A stretch of 64,000 bases of DNA, from the NCBI RefSeq assembly GCF_017897595.1, contig NZ_JAGKIK010000009.1, forward strand, positions 62,001-126,000. Reading direction: 5' to 3'. The notes under the pieces are model-generated. The model searched no databases, was not told the DNA's origin, and saw only the letters and a list, made by a program, of their open reading frames with translations. This document shows positions 56,756-63,920 of this stretch, piece by piece (position 1 is the first letter of the stretch; each line of letters begins with the position of its first letter). This DNA is from Aquimarina sp. U1-2 (GTDB lineage: Bacteria; Bacteroidota; Bacteroidia; Flavobacteriales; Flavobacteriaceae). Position numbers and translations under genes: made by a program.

Positions 56756-56924
56756 CCAAATATATGAATCGGAGCAAGGCAAGTATACCTAAACCAATCG
56801 ATCTATCTGCGCATTTTTATTTCTTGTTAATTTATAAAAATCTAGCGCCATAGCAAAAAGTAAATGATCTTCCGATCTAGCACTAAACTTTGCTCTGATT
56901 TTATATATAATGTTACCTGCTGGC
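56756..56924 (-). other. attC-like site A20
   Basis: Plus: CCAAATATATGAATCGGAGC and TTATATATAATG, then TTACCTGC. R'' GCAGGTAAC (minus) matches TTACCTGC behind R15. Nearly identical to A19. Confidence 0.83.
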
Positions 56925-56936
56925 TTTTATTTCACA

Positions 56937-57368
56937 TTATATTTTCAGCCACCATTTAATTGTTTTTAATTTGTCCGATTCCAATTGAGTCAGATCTAGG
57001 GTTTCCAATTCAGTCAGTTTTATTTTGAGTAAATCAATTCCATAATTTTCTTTTAACCACAACGGGAATTCTTCAACACTTTTATTCCAATTTGCGAGAG
57101 TTGATTTTAGAATTAAGTTTAAATCAATTTCGGTTCTCGGTTTTAGTTCAGTCAATATTTTTCCTGCATATTTTTGGTCAGTATATTGCGATTCTTGTCT
57201 GTTCGTATTTTCAAATATTTTGATTATTCCCATCACAATAATTTCATCCGAAACCTTGTTCAGCTTTTCAGTCAGCTGTCGAATCCTTAGATCTCCTATT
57301 TTATCAATTAAATCAATTGAGGAATAGAATTCATTTTTAAGGTCATCTGATGTTTTTGGAATATTCAT
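56937..57368 (-). CDS. Hypothetical helical protein
   Basis: 143 residues from the ATG at 57368 (MNIPKTSDDLKNEFYSS). The frame is open upstream through R15, but that text is only translated repeat. Soluble, mostly helical (IRQLTEKLNKVSDEIIVMGI), ending LKTIKWWLKI. No domain recognised. Single-gene cassette between A20 and R15; its start lies ~17 bp from the element. Confidence 0.6.
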   Translation of the reverse strand: MNIPKTSDDLKNEFYSSIDLIDKIGDLRIRQLTEKLNKVSDEIIVMGIIKIFENTNRQESQYTDQKYAGKILTELKPRTEIDLNLILKSTLANWNKSVEEFPLWLKENYGIDLLKIKLTELETLDLTQLESDKLKTIKWWLKI

Positions 57369-57384
57369 TTTTCTGCTTGCAGGT

Positions 57385-57566
57385 AATGTGCGGGCGGCTA
57401 TGGCGTGTTCTTTTGTGCAAAATAGTAATTTTGCTTCAAAAGTATGCGCTATAGCGGTCAGTTCTTGTCCGTTCTCCGCTCCTGGCGGTGACGGGCGAGG
57501 ACTGGCAGGCGTAGCCGCCCGCACATTCGAGTCCATACGGAGCGTAGCGGAGTATGGACTCGAACG
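57385..57566 (-). repeat. ORF-less mini-cassette element R15 (182 bp variant)
   Basis: Hybrid copy: consensus arm B (AAAATAGTAATTTTGCTT) with the R3-type arm A (CTCCTGGCGGTGACGGGCGA) and stem base GGCAGGCGTAGCC. It suggests recombination between element variants. Confidence 0.9.
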
Positions 57567-57757
57567 TTTAATATAAGAAACGTAGGGCAGGAGATAAGCA
57601 CTTTCGTTTCGGTTTATTACTTAGCTAAATATAAATATTTTGCTTTTATCTTTTCGTTATAAACGCCAAATTTTATATTTGGCGACTTTGCAAATAAACA
57701 CAGACCTTTCGATTAGTCCCTAAAGCCCTATGTTTTCTTATACCTTGTTGCCAGTAG
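57567..57757 (-). other. attC-like site A21
   Basis: Plus: TTTAATATAAGAAACGTAGG at the start and CCCTATGTTTTCTTATACC at the end, then TTGTTGCCAGTAG. Internal arms GCCAAATTTTATATTTGGCG. R'' ACTGGCAAC (minus) matches TTGCCAGT behind R16. Same family as A23. Confidence 0.83.
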
Positions 57758-58403
57758 TTTTTTTTCGAAATATCATTTTCAAATCAGTAACTAAATAAAA
57801 CCCAACAAACCCAAAGCTACTTAAGGCTAAAATAAATTGCCCTTCTGGTATAAGTAGAAATAGATTAATACAAATTAAAAATAGACAAAAGGGATAGGTA
57901 AATAATCTGATCAATATGTTTTTTAATGACCATTCTTTTTCAGGTTGCTCCTTCTCAATTTCGATATCTAATATTTCATATATTTCTTCAAGTTGATTTT
58001 TTTTCTCGAATAGATAGAGTTTACGAAAAACTGTTATTAAAATCAGCAAGAAAACCGACCCGATTAGAATTGGTAACCAATTTTCTAGAAAATCGAAATC
58101 AGTTGAAAAATTGGTCAAAATAAAGTATAGAATTCCGATTAAAAATAGTCCAATTAACATTTTCCCAATAGGATTCAATTTATTTGTTATATCTGTCAGA
58201 TGATTATTTGCGTTGAGTTCGAATTTAAAAATCGGATAAAAGGCACTATTCCAAAAATTCTGTTTCCAAACCTTTATTTCATTCCGACTAATTTCTCCTT
58301 TTGATCTAAAATCACGAGAAAAGACATTCCATAAATGATTGATAAAAGTATCTTCTTTTCTCAATTCAATTAGTTTTTCTATGTCCTTTTTTGTGATTTC
58401 CAA
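57738..58403 (-). CDS. Hypothetical membrane protein
   Basis: 221 residues. A soluble N-terminal ~75 residues (ITKKDIEKLIELRKEDTFINHL) is followed by two close membrane helices (about 80-130), a charged loop, and two more hydrophobic helices (about 175-210). No family recognised. The C-terminus TTGNKV is translated from the attC arm, with its stop codon inside A21. Single-gene cassette. Confidence 0.65.
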   Translation of the reverse strand: MEITKKDIEKLIELRKEDTFINHLWNVFSRDFRSKGEISRNEIKVWKQNFWNSAFYPIFKFELNANNHLTDITNKLNPIGKMLIGLFLIGILYFILTNFSTDFDFLENWLPILIGSVFLLILITVFRKLYLFEKKNQLEEIYEILDIEIEKEQPEKEWSLKNILIRLFTYPFCLFLICINLFLLIPEGQFILALSSFGFVGFYLVTDLKMIFRKKTTGNKV

Positions 58404-58423
58404 TCTTATTTCAAATTACTGGC

Positions 58424-58603
58424 AATGTGCGGGCGGCTATGGCGTGTTCTTTTGTGCAAAATAGTAATTTTGCTTCAAAAGTATGCGCTATAGCGGTCAG
58501 TTCTTGTCCGTTCTCCGCTCCCGGCGGTGACGGGCAAGGACTGGCGCGCAGCCGCCCGCACATTCGAGTCCATACGGAGCGTAGCGGAGTATGGACTCGA
58601 ACG
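58424..58603 (-). repeat. ORF-less mini-cassette element R16 (180 bp)
   Basis: Consensus-type copy. Minus junction CACATTGCCAGTAA. Confidence 0.92.
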
Positions 58604-58796
58604 GTCTAGTGTATGAAACGTAGCGTGTAAAAAGACACTAGTTTTTCGGATAAACACAGAGCCGAATTTTTATGTTTTGTTTTTAATTTTTCTATTATAA
58701 GAGCCAAATTTAAAAATTTGGCGGTCTTTGTAAATAAGCACAGACCCTTCGATTTAGCACTTATTAGCTATGTTTTATACACGGTGTTGCCCACAG
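58604..58796 (-). other. attC-like site A22
   Basis: Plus: GTCTAGTGTATGAAACGTAG at the start and CTATGTTTTATACACGGTG at the end, then TTGCCCACAG. R'' TGTGGGCAAC (minus) matches TTGCCCACA behind R17. Same family as A17. Confidence 0.84.
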
Positions 58797-58800
58797 TATT

Positions 58801-59838
58801 TTATTCAATTTGCCAATTCCATTCACTTTCTAAATCGGCAATTTCACTTTCCGTATAATTTAATTGTTCAACAATTCCGTTATAAATTTCATTCGGGTAT
58901 TTTTTCAAAGCCAACCAAATAAATTCAGAATGATATTGTTTTGTGTAACCACTAGATTCGTTAATTGTTTTTTCTAATAATTCTCTAGAACTCTCATTCT
59001 TAAAATTGACGATACTTTGATAAAGTTCTCGCAACATTGGGTAATTGAAACTTGTTGGTTTCTTAATTTCGACAAAATGAATTTTCTTTACTTGTTCAAA
59101 CGATTTCTCATTCGGGAAATTTTTTACAGCTTTTAATCCATAATATTGAATGTCCGTATCTACATTTTTGAGTAGGATATTTATTAATTCAATGTCACTT
59201 TCTCTTTGGTATTTTGAAATTGCAATTATTGCTGAATTGTTTTTCTTTAAAGCTAATTCTCTAATTCTGTCGTAATATTTTTCATTTGGCTCAATTCTTT
59301 CTAACAATCTGTTTTTGTTGTCGCTTACCAGGTCTGGTGTAAATAGTATTAAACTATCTAAAGTGTTTTTGTCAGATTCTGTTAGGTATTCATTGTCAGG
59401 ATTAGGTCTTGAAATTGACTCAATAAAATAGTCGTTAACTCTTGTCATACTTCCAATGCAGCCATATTGCGTTGAAACAGAAGTCGTGTCTTTTAAATTC
59501 TTTTTTAAAACATTAAAGCTGTTTTTATTTCTCTTATTAACAAGTAAGTCAAATGCATAACATTTAACTACAGGATTTGGATGTTCAGTCAAGAGTAACA
59601 ACTCTTTTTCGCTAGCATTTCTCTTTAATTTTGTGAAGTTATCCCATTGTTTTGGTTTCTTTCCAGAATATCCAACAGCTCTTCCAGTTATCTCTCCATA
59701 TTCAATTAATTCACTTACAATATTTTTAGTCTTTTCACTCAATTCACTCTTATGAGTAAATTCAGTTTGCTTCTTTTCTTGAGAGCAAGAACATAGAATT
59801 AGAAAGATGGTTGATATTAGAACTGAAGTTTTTCTCAT
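58801..59838 (-). CDS. Lipoprotein with HEAT-like repeats
   Basis: 345 residues. Lipoprotein signal MRKTSVLISTIFLILCSC. The mature part is helical with HEAT-like units (HPNPVVKCYAFDLLVNKRN, NNSAIIAISKYQRESDIELI, DIQYYGLKAVKNFPNEKSF). No catalytic motif. It is probably an outer-membrane or periplasmic protein-binding scaffold. Cassette gene between A22 and the most divergent element, R17. Confidence 0.72.
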   Translation of the reverse strand: MRKTSVLISTIFLILCSCSQEKKQTEFTHKSELSEKTKNIVSELIEYGEITGRAVGYSGKKPKQWDNFTKLKRNASEKELLLLTEHPNPVVKCYAFDLLVNKRNKNSFNVLKKNLKDTTSVSTQYGCIGSMTRVNDYFIESISRPNPDNEYLTESDKNTLDSLILFTPDLVSDNKNRLLERIEPNEKYYDRIRELALKKNNSAIIAISKYQRESDIELINILLKNVDTDIQYYGLKAVKNFPNEKSFEQVKKIHFVEIKKPTSFNYPMLRELYQSIVNFKNESSRELLEKTINESSGYTKQYHSEFIWLALKKYPNEIYNGIVEQLNYTESEIADLESEWNWQIE

Positions 59839-59847
59839 ATTGTGGGC

Positions 59848-60037
59848 AATGTGCGGGCGGCTATGGCGTGTTTTTGCTGTAGCAAGATATGAAATATCTT
59901 AGCGGAGGCAAAAAATTCGCTATAGCAGCCAGTTCTTGTCCGTTCTTCCGCTTTTCGCGGGGAGCGGACGTGGACTGGCGCGCAGCCGCCCGCACATTCG
60001 AGTCCGTACGGAGCGTAGCGGAGTATGGACTCGAACG
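59848..60037 (-). repeat. ORF-less mini-cassette element R17 (190 bp, arm-swapped variant)
   Basis: Arm B is replaced by an unrelated hairpin: TTTTTGC, GTAGCAAGATAT, ATATCTTAGCGG, GCAAAAA, with the basal CTATGGCG/CGCTATAG pairing kept. Arm A has the CGCTTTTCGCGGGG tip. The TTCGAGTCCGTACGG arm has one wobble change. Confidence 0.9.
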
Positions 60038-60226
60038 TCTCGTATAAGAAACGTAGGGCAGGTGATAAGCGATACGTTTCGGATTGGTACTAAGCCAAAT
60101 ATAAATATTTTGCTTTTATCATTTTTCGTAAGTGCCAAATTTTATATTTGACGGTTTTGCAAGAAGTCACAGACCTTTCGGTTAATCTCAAAAGCCCTAT
60201 GTTTTCTTATACATTGTTGGCAACCG
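60038..60226 (-). other. attC-like site A23
   Basis: Plus: TCTCGTATAAGAAACGTAGG at the start and CCCTATGTTTTCTTATACAT at the end, then TGTTGGCAACC. R'' GGTTGCCAAC is a perfect match to the cassette start GTTGGCAACC at 61046-61055, which has no R element. The gene's stop is inside the site. Confidence 0.85.
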
Positions 60227-61025
60227 TACTTTTTAATTCAACGTATTTATATTCTACAAGACAATAGTCTCGATTGTAATTCTTACTATACTTTATATCA
60301 GACGTTGGAATTAAAGTTTCAAATATTAGCTTGTCTTTTGTGTTTAAATAACCCCAGCTATTGAGATTCCCTGAGTATGCCATTCCTCCATTTGGCAATC
60401 CAAGACAATGTGTTTTTTTATCAATTAAGCTTTGATATTTACTTAATTCAATATTGTACTTTTCGAATGGTAATTCCATTGAAATTAATCTTATTCCCTT
60501 TGTCTGTAGGTTAAGTTCTTCTACCTTTCCATTAGCTAGAAATCTCCATATTATATTATTGTTGATGAAAAAAGCATCATTTAGATATTCTTTTTCAGAA
60601 TTAGAATGATATATTTCTTTCATTTCAATTAAATCAATTACTTTAAATTCAGTTGAGCCATTGATTATCATTTTGGAAGAATCACTATTATAAATATTAC
60701 CACTAAACCAACTTACAGAACTTTCGATTTTCTTTTCAGAGTCAAGATTGATTAATTCAGAACCACCTTTAATTGGAATATAAATGAATTTGTTATTTGG
60801 AGAAATAGGATTATAGTACTTATCAGGTAGTTGCATTTCTCCTGATATCAATAATTTATTTTCTTTGAAGAACTTTACGTCAAAATAAATATAATTTGAC
60901 ATTCCAATTTCTGCTAAATTAGCCAGTCGTAATTTATATTTGAAGTTATTATATTCAAATTCAGTTTCTTCATTATTGCAATTATATATTTTAAAATCTT
61001 CTTTGTTTATTTTTTCTAATTGCAT
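60207..61025 (-). CDS. Hypothetical soluble protein
   Basis: About 272 residues from the ATG at 61025 (MQLEKINKEDFKIYNC). The longer frame begins with a TTG inside the attC core (61055) and is less likely. Beta-rich, possibly propeller-like (NKFIYIPIKGGSELINLDSE, SSKMIINGSTEFKVIDLIEM, NIIWRFLANGKVEELNLQ). No signal peptide and no family recognised. The last residues (TVANNV) are encoded by attC A23. Cassette without an element upstream. Confidence 0.62.
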   Translation of the reverse strand: MQLEKINKEDFKIYNCNNEETEFEYNNFKYKLRLANLAEIGMSNYIYFDVKFFKENKLLISGEMQLPDKYYNPISPNNKFIYIPIKGGSELINLDSEKKIESSVSWFSGNIYNSDSSKMIINGSTEFKVIDLIEMKEIYHSNSEKEYLNDAFFINNNIIWRFLANGKVEELNLQTKGIRLISMELPFEKYNIELSKYQSLIDKKTHCLGLPNGGMAYSGNLNSWGYLNTKDKLIFETLIPTSDIKYSKNYNRDYCLVEYKYVELKSTVANNV

Positions 61026-61044
61026 TTTATAAATATTTCTCTGT

Positions 61045-61188
61045 ATGGTTGCCAACGTATTTGTGTATGATTTTTTGCGGGAAAAGGACGCGAGTCGTTT
61101 TCCGATGTTTCGGAAAGATAATTAATAAGATTGAATTTCCGGTGAGGAAATTCAGCCGCAATTAATTATACACCTTGTTGTGCAGCGT
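61045..61188 (-). other. attC-like site A24 (no mini-cassette)
   Basis: Plus: GTTGCCAACGTATTTGTGTA at the start and AATTATACACCTTGTTGTGC at the end; inner arms GGAAAAGGACGCG / CGTTTTCC and GAATTTCCGGTGAGGAAATTC. R'' of the 61195 gene, GCTGCACAAC, is matched by TTGTGCAAC behind R18 with one difference. Confidence 0.8.
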
Positions 61189-61194
61189 ATTATT

Positions 61195-61773
61195 TTATTC
61201 GATAAGTTTAATCAATTCGTATGTTTTAGATTTTCTAAATTCAGTTATCCATAAATTATTTCTTTCAGTTCTATCCTCTATAAACATGTAGTTCAGATAA
61301 TCTCCATATATTTTGAACTTCAAATGTTTTTCATTCCCTGCTAATGGAATATAACCAAAACAGTCATAGTCATTACATTCTACATATGAATTAGGAATTG
61401 ATTTGTCAATAATGTTCCTTATAAACTCATCTCCATACTCTTTTTGATAAGTTAAAACTTTAAGTGAGTCCAAATCTTCTCTTTTACCAAAAGAAAACAA
61501 AGAATCTAAACTTTTTCGAGCTAATTCAAATTTATTTAGTTTAAAATATGCAACAAATCTAAGAGAGTCAATTTCATAATCCGCTGTTAATTTAGCATTT
61601 CCGCAAAAACCATAATCCATATTTTCTGCTTTATTGAGCAGTTTTAATGCTTTTTCATAGTTTTTTTCTACTATTTTATGTTCAGCCTTTTCAATTACTT
61701 TATATCCTTTTTGCGCAGAGATATTCTGAGTAATCAGTATTAAAAATAGAAATATGGAAGTAGGTCTTGTCAT
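61195..61773 (-). CDS. Hypothetical exported protein with TPR-like repeats
   Basis: 192 residues from the ATG at 61773, which begins a signal peptide (MTRPTSIFLFLILITQNISAQ). The longer frame reads into R18 and is rejected. The first mature half is helical and TPR-like (VEKNYEKALKLLNKAENMDY, YFKLNKFELARKSLDSLFSFG); the second half is beta-rich with two close Cys (YVECNDYDCFGYIPL). Function unknown. Single-gene cassette. Confidence 0.65.
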   Translation of the reverse strand: MTRPTSIFLFLILITQNISAQKGYKVIEKAEHKIVEKNYEKALKLLNKAENMDYGFCGNAKLTADYEIDSLRFVAYFKLNKFELARKSLDSLFSFGKREDLDSLKVLTYQKEYGDEFIRNIIDKSIPNSYVECNDYDCFGYIPLAGNEKHLKFKIYGDYLNYMFIEDRTERNNLWITEFRKSKTYELIKLIE

Positions 61774-61782
61774 ATGTTGCAC

Positions 61783-61963
61783 AATGTGCGGGCGGCTATG
61801 GCGTGTTCTTTTGTGCAAAATAGTGATTTTGCTCAAAAGTATGCGCTATAGCAGCCAGTTCTTGTCCGTTCTCCGCTCCTGGCGGTGACGGGCGAGGACT
61901 GGCAGGCGTAGCCGCCCGCACATTCGAGTCCATACGGAGCGTAGCGGAGTATGGACTCGAACG
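61783..61963 (-). repeat. ORF-less mini-cassette element R18 (181 bp variant)
   Basis: Same variant type as R3 (TAGTGATTTTGCTCAAAAG, CTCCTGGCGG, GGCAGGCGTAGCC). Minus junction CACATTGTGCAAC. Confidence 0.92.
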
Positions 61964-62129
61964 CCAAATATATGAATCGGAGAAAGGCAAGTAAGCCTAA
62001 ACCAATCGATCTATCTGCGCATTTTTATTTCTTAGTTAATTTATAAAAATTTGGCGCCACTGCAAAAAGGAAATGACCTTTCGATTGGAACCAAACTTTG
62101 CTCTGATTTCATATATAATGTTACCATAC
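61964..62129 (-). other. attC-like site A25
   Basis: Plus: CCAAATATATGAATCGGAG at the start and TTTCATATATAATG at the end, then TTACCATACG. R'' GTATGGTAAC (minus) is a perfect match to TTACCATAC behind R19. Confidence 0.84.
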
Positions 62130-62134
62130 GTTTT

Positions 62135-62791
62135 TTAATCAACTAGCTTAAATATTAAATCTTTTTTTTCCGTATCAAAAATCGAAACATATATATTATT
62201 CGCTTTTTTCTTTTTAATTACATATGGTTGATTACCATCTGTAAAAAGGATATCGAATCCGTTATAATTTATTCTTTCCCATCTCAAATCAGAATTACCC
62301 ATTTTGAAACTACTACTTACATAAATAGAATCATTAATGAATTTAATTGTGTCCTTTATTCCCAAATGATCTCTGAGAATTTTTTTGCCTATTAACTCTA
62401 TTTTTCTTGTTTCGTTTTTTAGAGAGTCCGCTAGTTTTTTGTAAACCCGATTTCGAACCTTGCCTTTATCAACAAAAACTATACTGTCTTTTTCAAAAGG
62501 ATTGATCTCTTCAAAATGGTTGTTATCTTCCGAAAGAAACAATTTATTTCCTTTTACTCTAATTGGTTTTTCTTGCTCATCATTGTACCAATAATATTTA
62601 AAACCTTTCATTTTATATATTCCATTTTTAAATGAAATTATATGATGAAATGGATTTTCCTTATTTATTGAAGATAGACGACTTTCTGGATTATAGGTGT
62701 AGGCATATATCCAAGTTCCATTCAACTTCTTTTCATTTTGGCAAGAAGTTGAAAATACTATTAAAATTAATATGAAATTTATTCTTTTCAA
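62135..62791 (-). CDS. Hypothetical lipoprotein
   Basis: 218 residues from a TTG at 62791 (reading LKRINFILILIVFSTSC), which gives a good lipoprotein signal; the upstream frame is only translated repeat R19. The mature part is beta-rich (LNGTWIYAYTYNPESRL, lipocalin-like opening), with SSFKMGNSDLRWERINYNGFDILF near the end. Lipocalin-like or DUF-type fold is only a guess. Single-gene cassette between A25 and R19. Confidence 0.65.
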   Translation of the reverse strand: MKRINFILILIVFSTSCQNEKKLNGTWIYAYTYNPESRLSSINKENPFHHIISFKNGIYKMKGFKYYWYNDEQEKPIRVKGNKLFLSEDNNHFEEINPFEKDSIVFVDKGKVRNRVYKKLADSLKNETRKIELIGKKILRDHLGIKDTIKFINDSIYVSSSFKMGNSDLRWERINYNGFDILFTDGNQPYVIKKKKANNIYVSIFDTEKKDLIFKLVD

Positions 62792-62800
62792 ATGTATGGT

Positions 62801-62982
62801 AATGTGCGGGCGGCTATGGCGTGTTCTTTTGTGCAAAATAGTAATTTTGCTTCAAAAGTATGCGTTATAGCAGCCAGTTCTTGTCCGTTCTCCCGCTTTT
62901 CGCGGGGAGCGGGCGTGGACTGGCGCGGAGCCGCCCGCACATTCGAGTCCATACGGAGCGTAGCGGAGTATGGACTCGAACG
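62801..62982 (-). repeat. ORF-less mini-cassette element R19 (182 bp variant)
   Basis: Same variant as R10 (tip CCCGCTTTTCGCGGG, stem base GGCGCGGAGCCGCCCGC). Minus junction CACATTACCATAC. Confidence 0.92.
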
Positions 62983-63172
62983 TCTCGGCTATGATTAGTG
63001 CGGGAGTAAGAGAGCGTTCACTAACGAACCAGCACTTAGCCAAAACTTTTTATTTTGTTTTAATTTTTCATTTTTAAAGCCAAATCAAAAGATTTGGCGG
63101 ACATTATAAAAATACACTAAACTTTTGATCAAACATTTAACCCCGTATTAATTATAGCCCTTGTTGTGTGTA
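62983..63172 (-). other. attC-like site A26
   Basis: Plus: TCTCGGCTATGATTAGTGCG at the start and CCCGTATTAATTATAGCC at the end, then TTGTTGTGTGTAG. R'' ACACACAAC (minus) matches TTGTGTGT behind R20. Same family as A1. Confidence 0.83.
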
Positions 63173-63177
63173 GTACT

Positions 63178-63888
63178 TTATTCTCGGTATAATTTTTTAA
63201 ACTGTTCATAAGCTCTATCCTTATTTTCTTCTATAAAATCAAAATATTGACGGTCGGTCAAAATTTCTTTTTCTCCTACAATTTGAAAGTTGTCATCAAG
63301 TATTGGTAAATTAATTGGGTATTTTCTTTTGAATCCGTCCAGCATTTGGTCTCGAGGGCCTAGTCTACAAATAGGTGAGTAAGCTCTACGAATTAGTTGA
63401 TTTGTGTCGAAATCAATAGTACCACCATCATTAGGTGTTTTTCCAGGATAGTCCCAATACGGAAAAAGTCTGTCAGCATAAGGCATATATTTAGCTGTCA
63501 TTCCTTGTTTCCATTTATTATAATATTCGGTTTCTAATTCTTTTAATGTAACAAGTTTAATATTAGTTTTTTCAGCTGCCTGATAACTTCCTCTTTGAAA
63601 TCCATTTTTAGATACAATGAATCCAATATTTGCTCCAAAATCAGATATTACTGTTCTGAATGAATGTATAGTTTCTTGACTGACTGGTTTATTCCAAAAT
63701 TTGCATTCGACAAGAATAATTGGTTTATACTCACTTTTAATATCTTGAGTGTAAACATCAATTTCTTTTTTTCCGCGAACTAATTCGACAATTTTCGATA
63801 TTTCGGTTTCAAATCCGCATTCCTCAAACATTTGTCCAACATAATTCTGTAATTCAGTCCAATTTTGAGGTTCGGTATCAAATATCAT
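63178..63888 (-). CDS. Mrr-like restriction endonuclease
   Basis: 236 residues, soluble. The N-terminal Mrr_cat domain (about 8-115) has WTELQNYVGQMFEECGFETE, KKEIDVYTQD and IILVECKFWNKPV, giving the PD-(D/E)XK pattern D...ExK, followed by FGANIGFIVSKNGFQRGSYQAA. The C-terminal ~110 residues are unassigned (MPYADRLFPYWDYPG). Likely acts on modified or foreign DNA as solitary type IV-like restriction (inference). Cassette gene between A26 and R20. Confidence 0.88.
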   Translation of the reverse strand: MIFDTEPQNWTELQNYVGQMFEECGFETEISKIVELVRGKKEIDVYTQDIKSEYKPIILVECKFWNKPVSQETIHSFRTVISDFGANIGFIVSKNGFQRGSYQAAEKTNIKLVTLKELETEYYNKWKQGMTAKYMPYADRLFPYWDYPGKTPNDGGTIDFDTNQLIRRAYSPICRLGPRDQMLDGFKRKYPINLPILDDNFQIVGEKEILTDRQYFDFIEENKDRAYEQFKKLYRE

Positions 63889-63920
63889 TTAGTTAATAAT
63901 GTTTTTTGCGTATTACACAC

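Noticed and set aside
33882..62998. A ~60-residue plus-strand ORF (GTG start, MRAAMACSFVQNSNF...) in every element copy
   Set aside because: It is the translation of the structured repeat. Copies differ by 1, 2, 4 and 10 bp, which breaks the frame, and there is no ribosome binding site.
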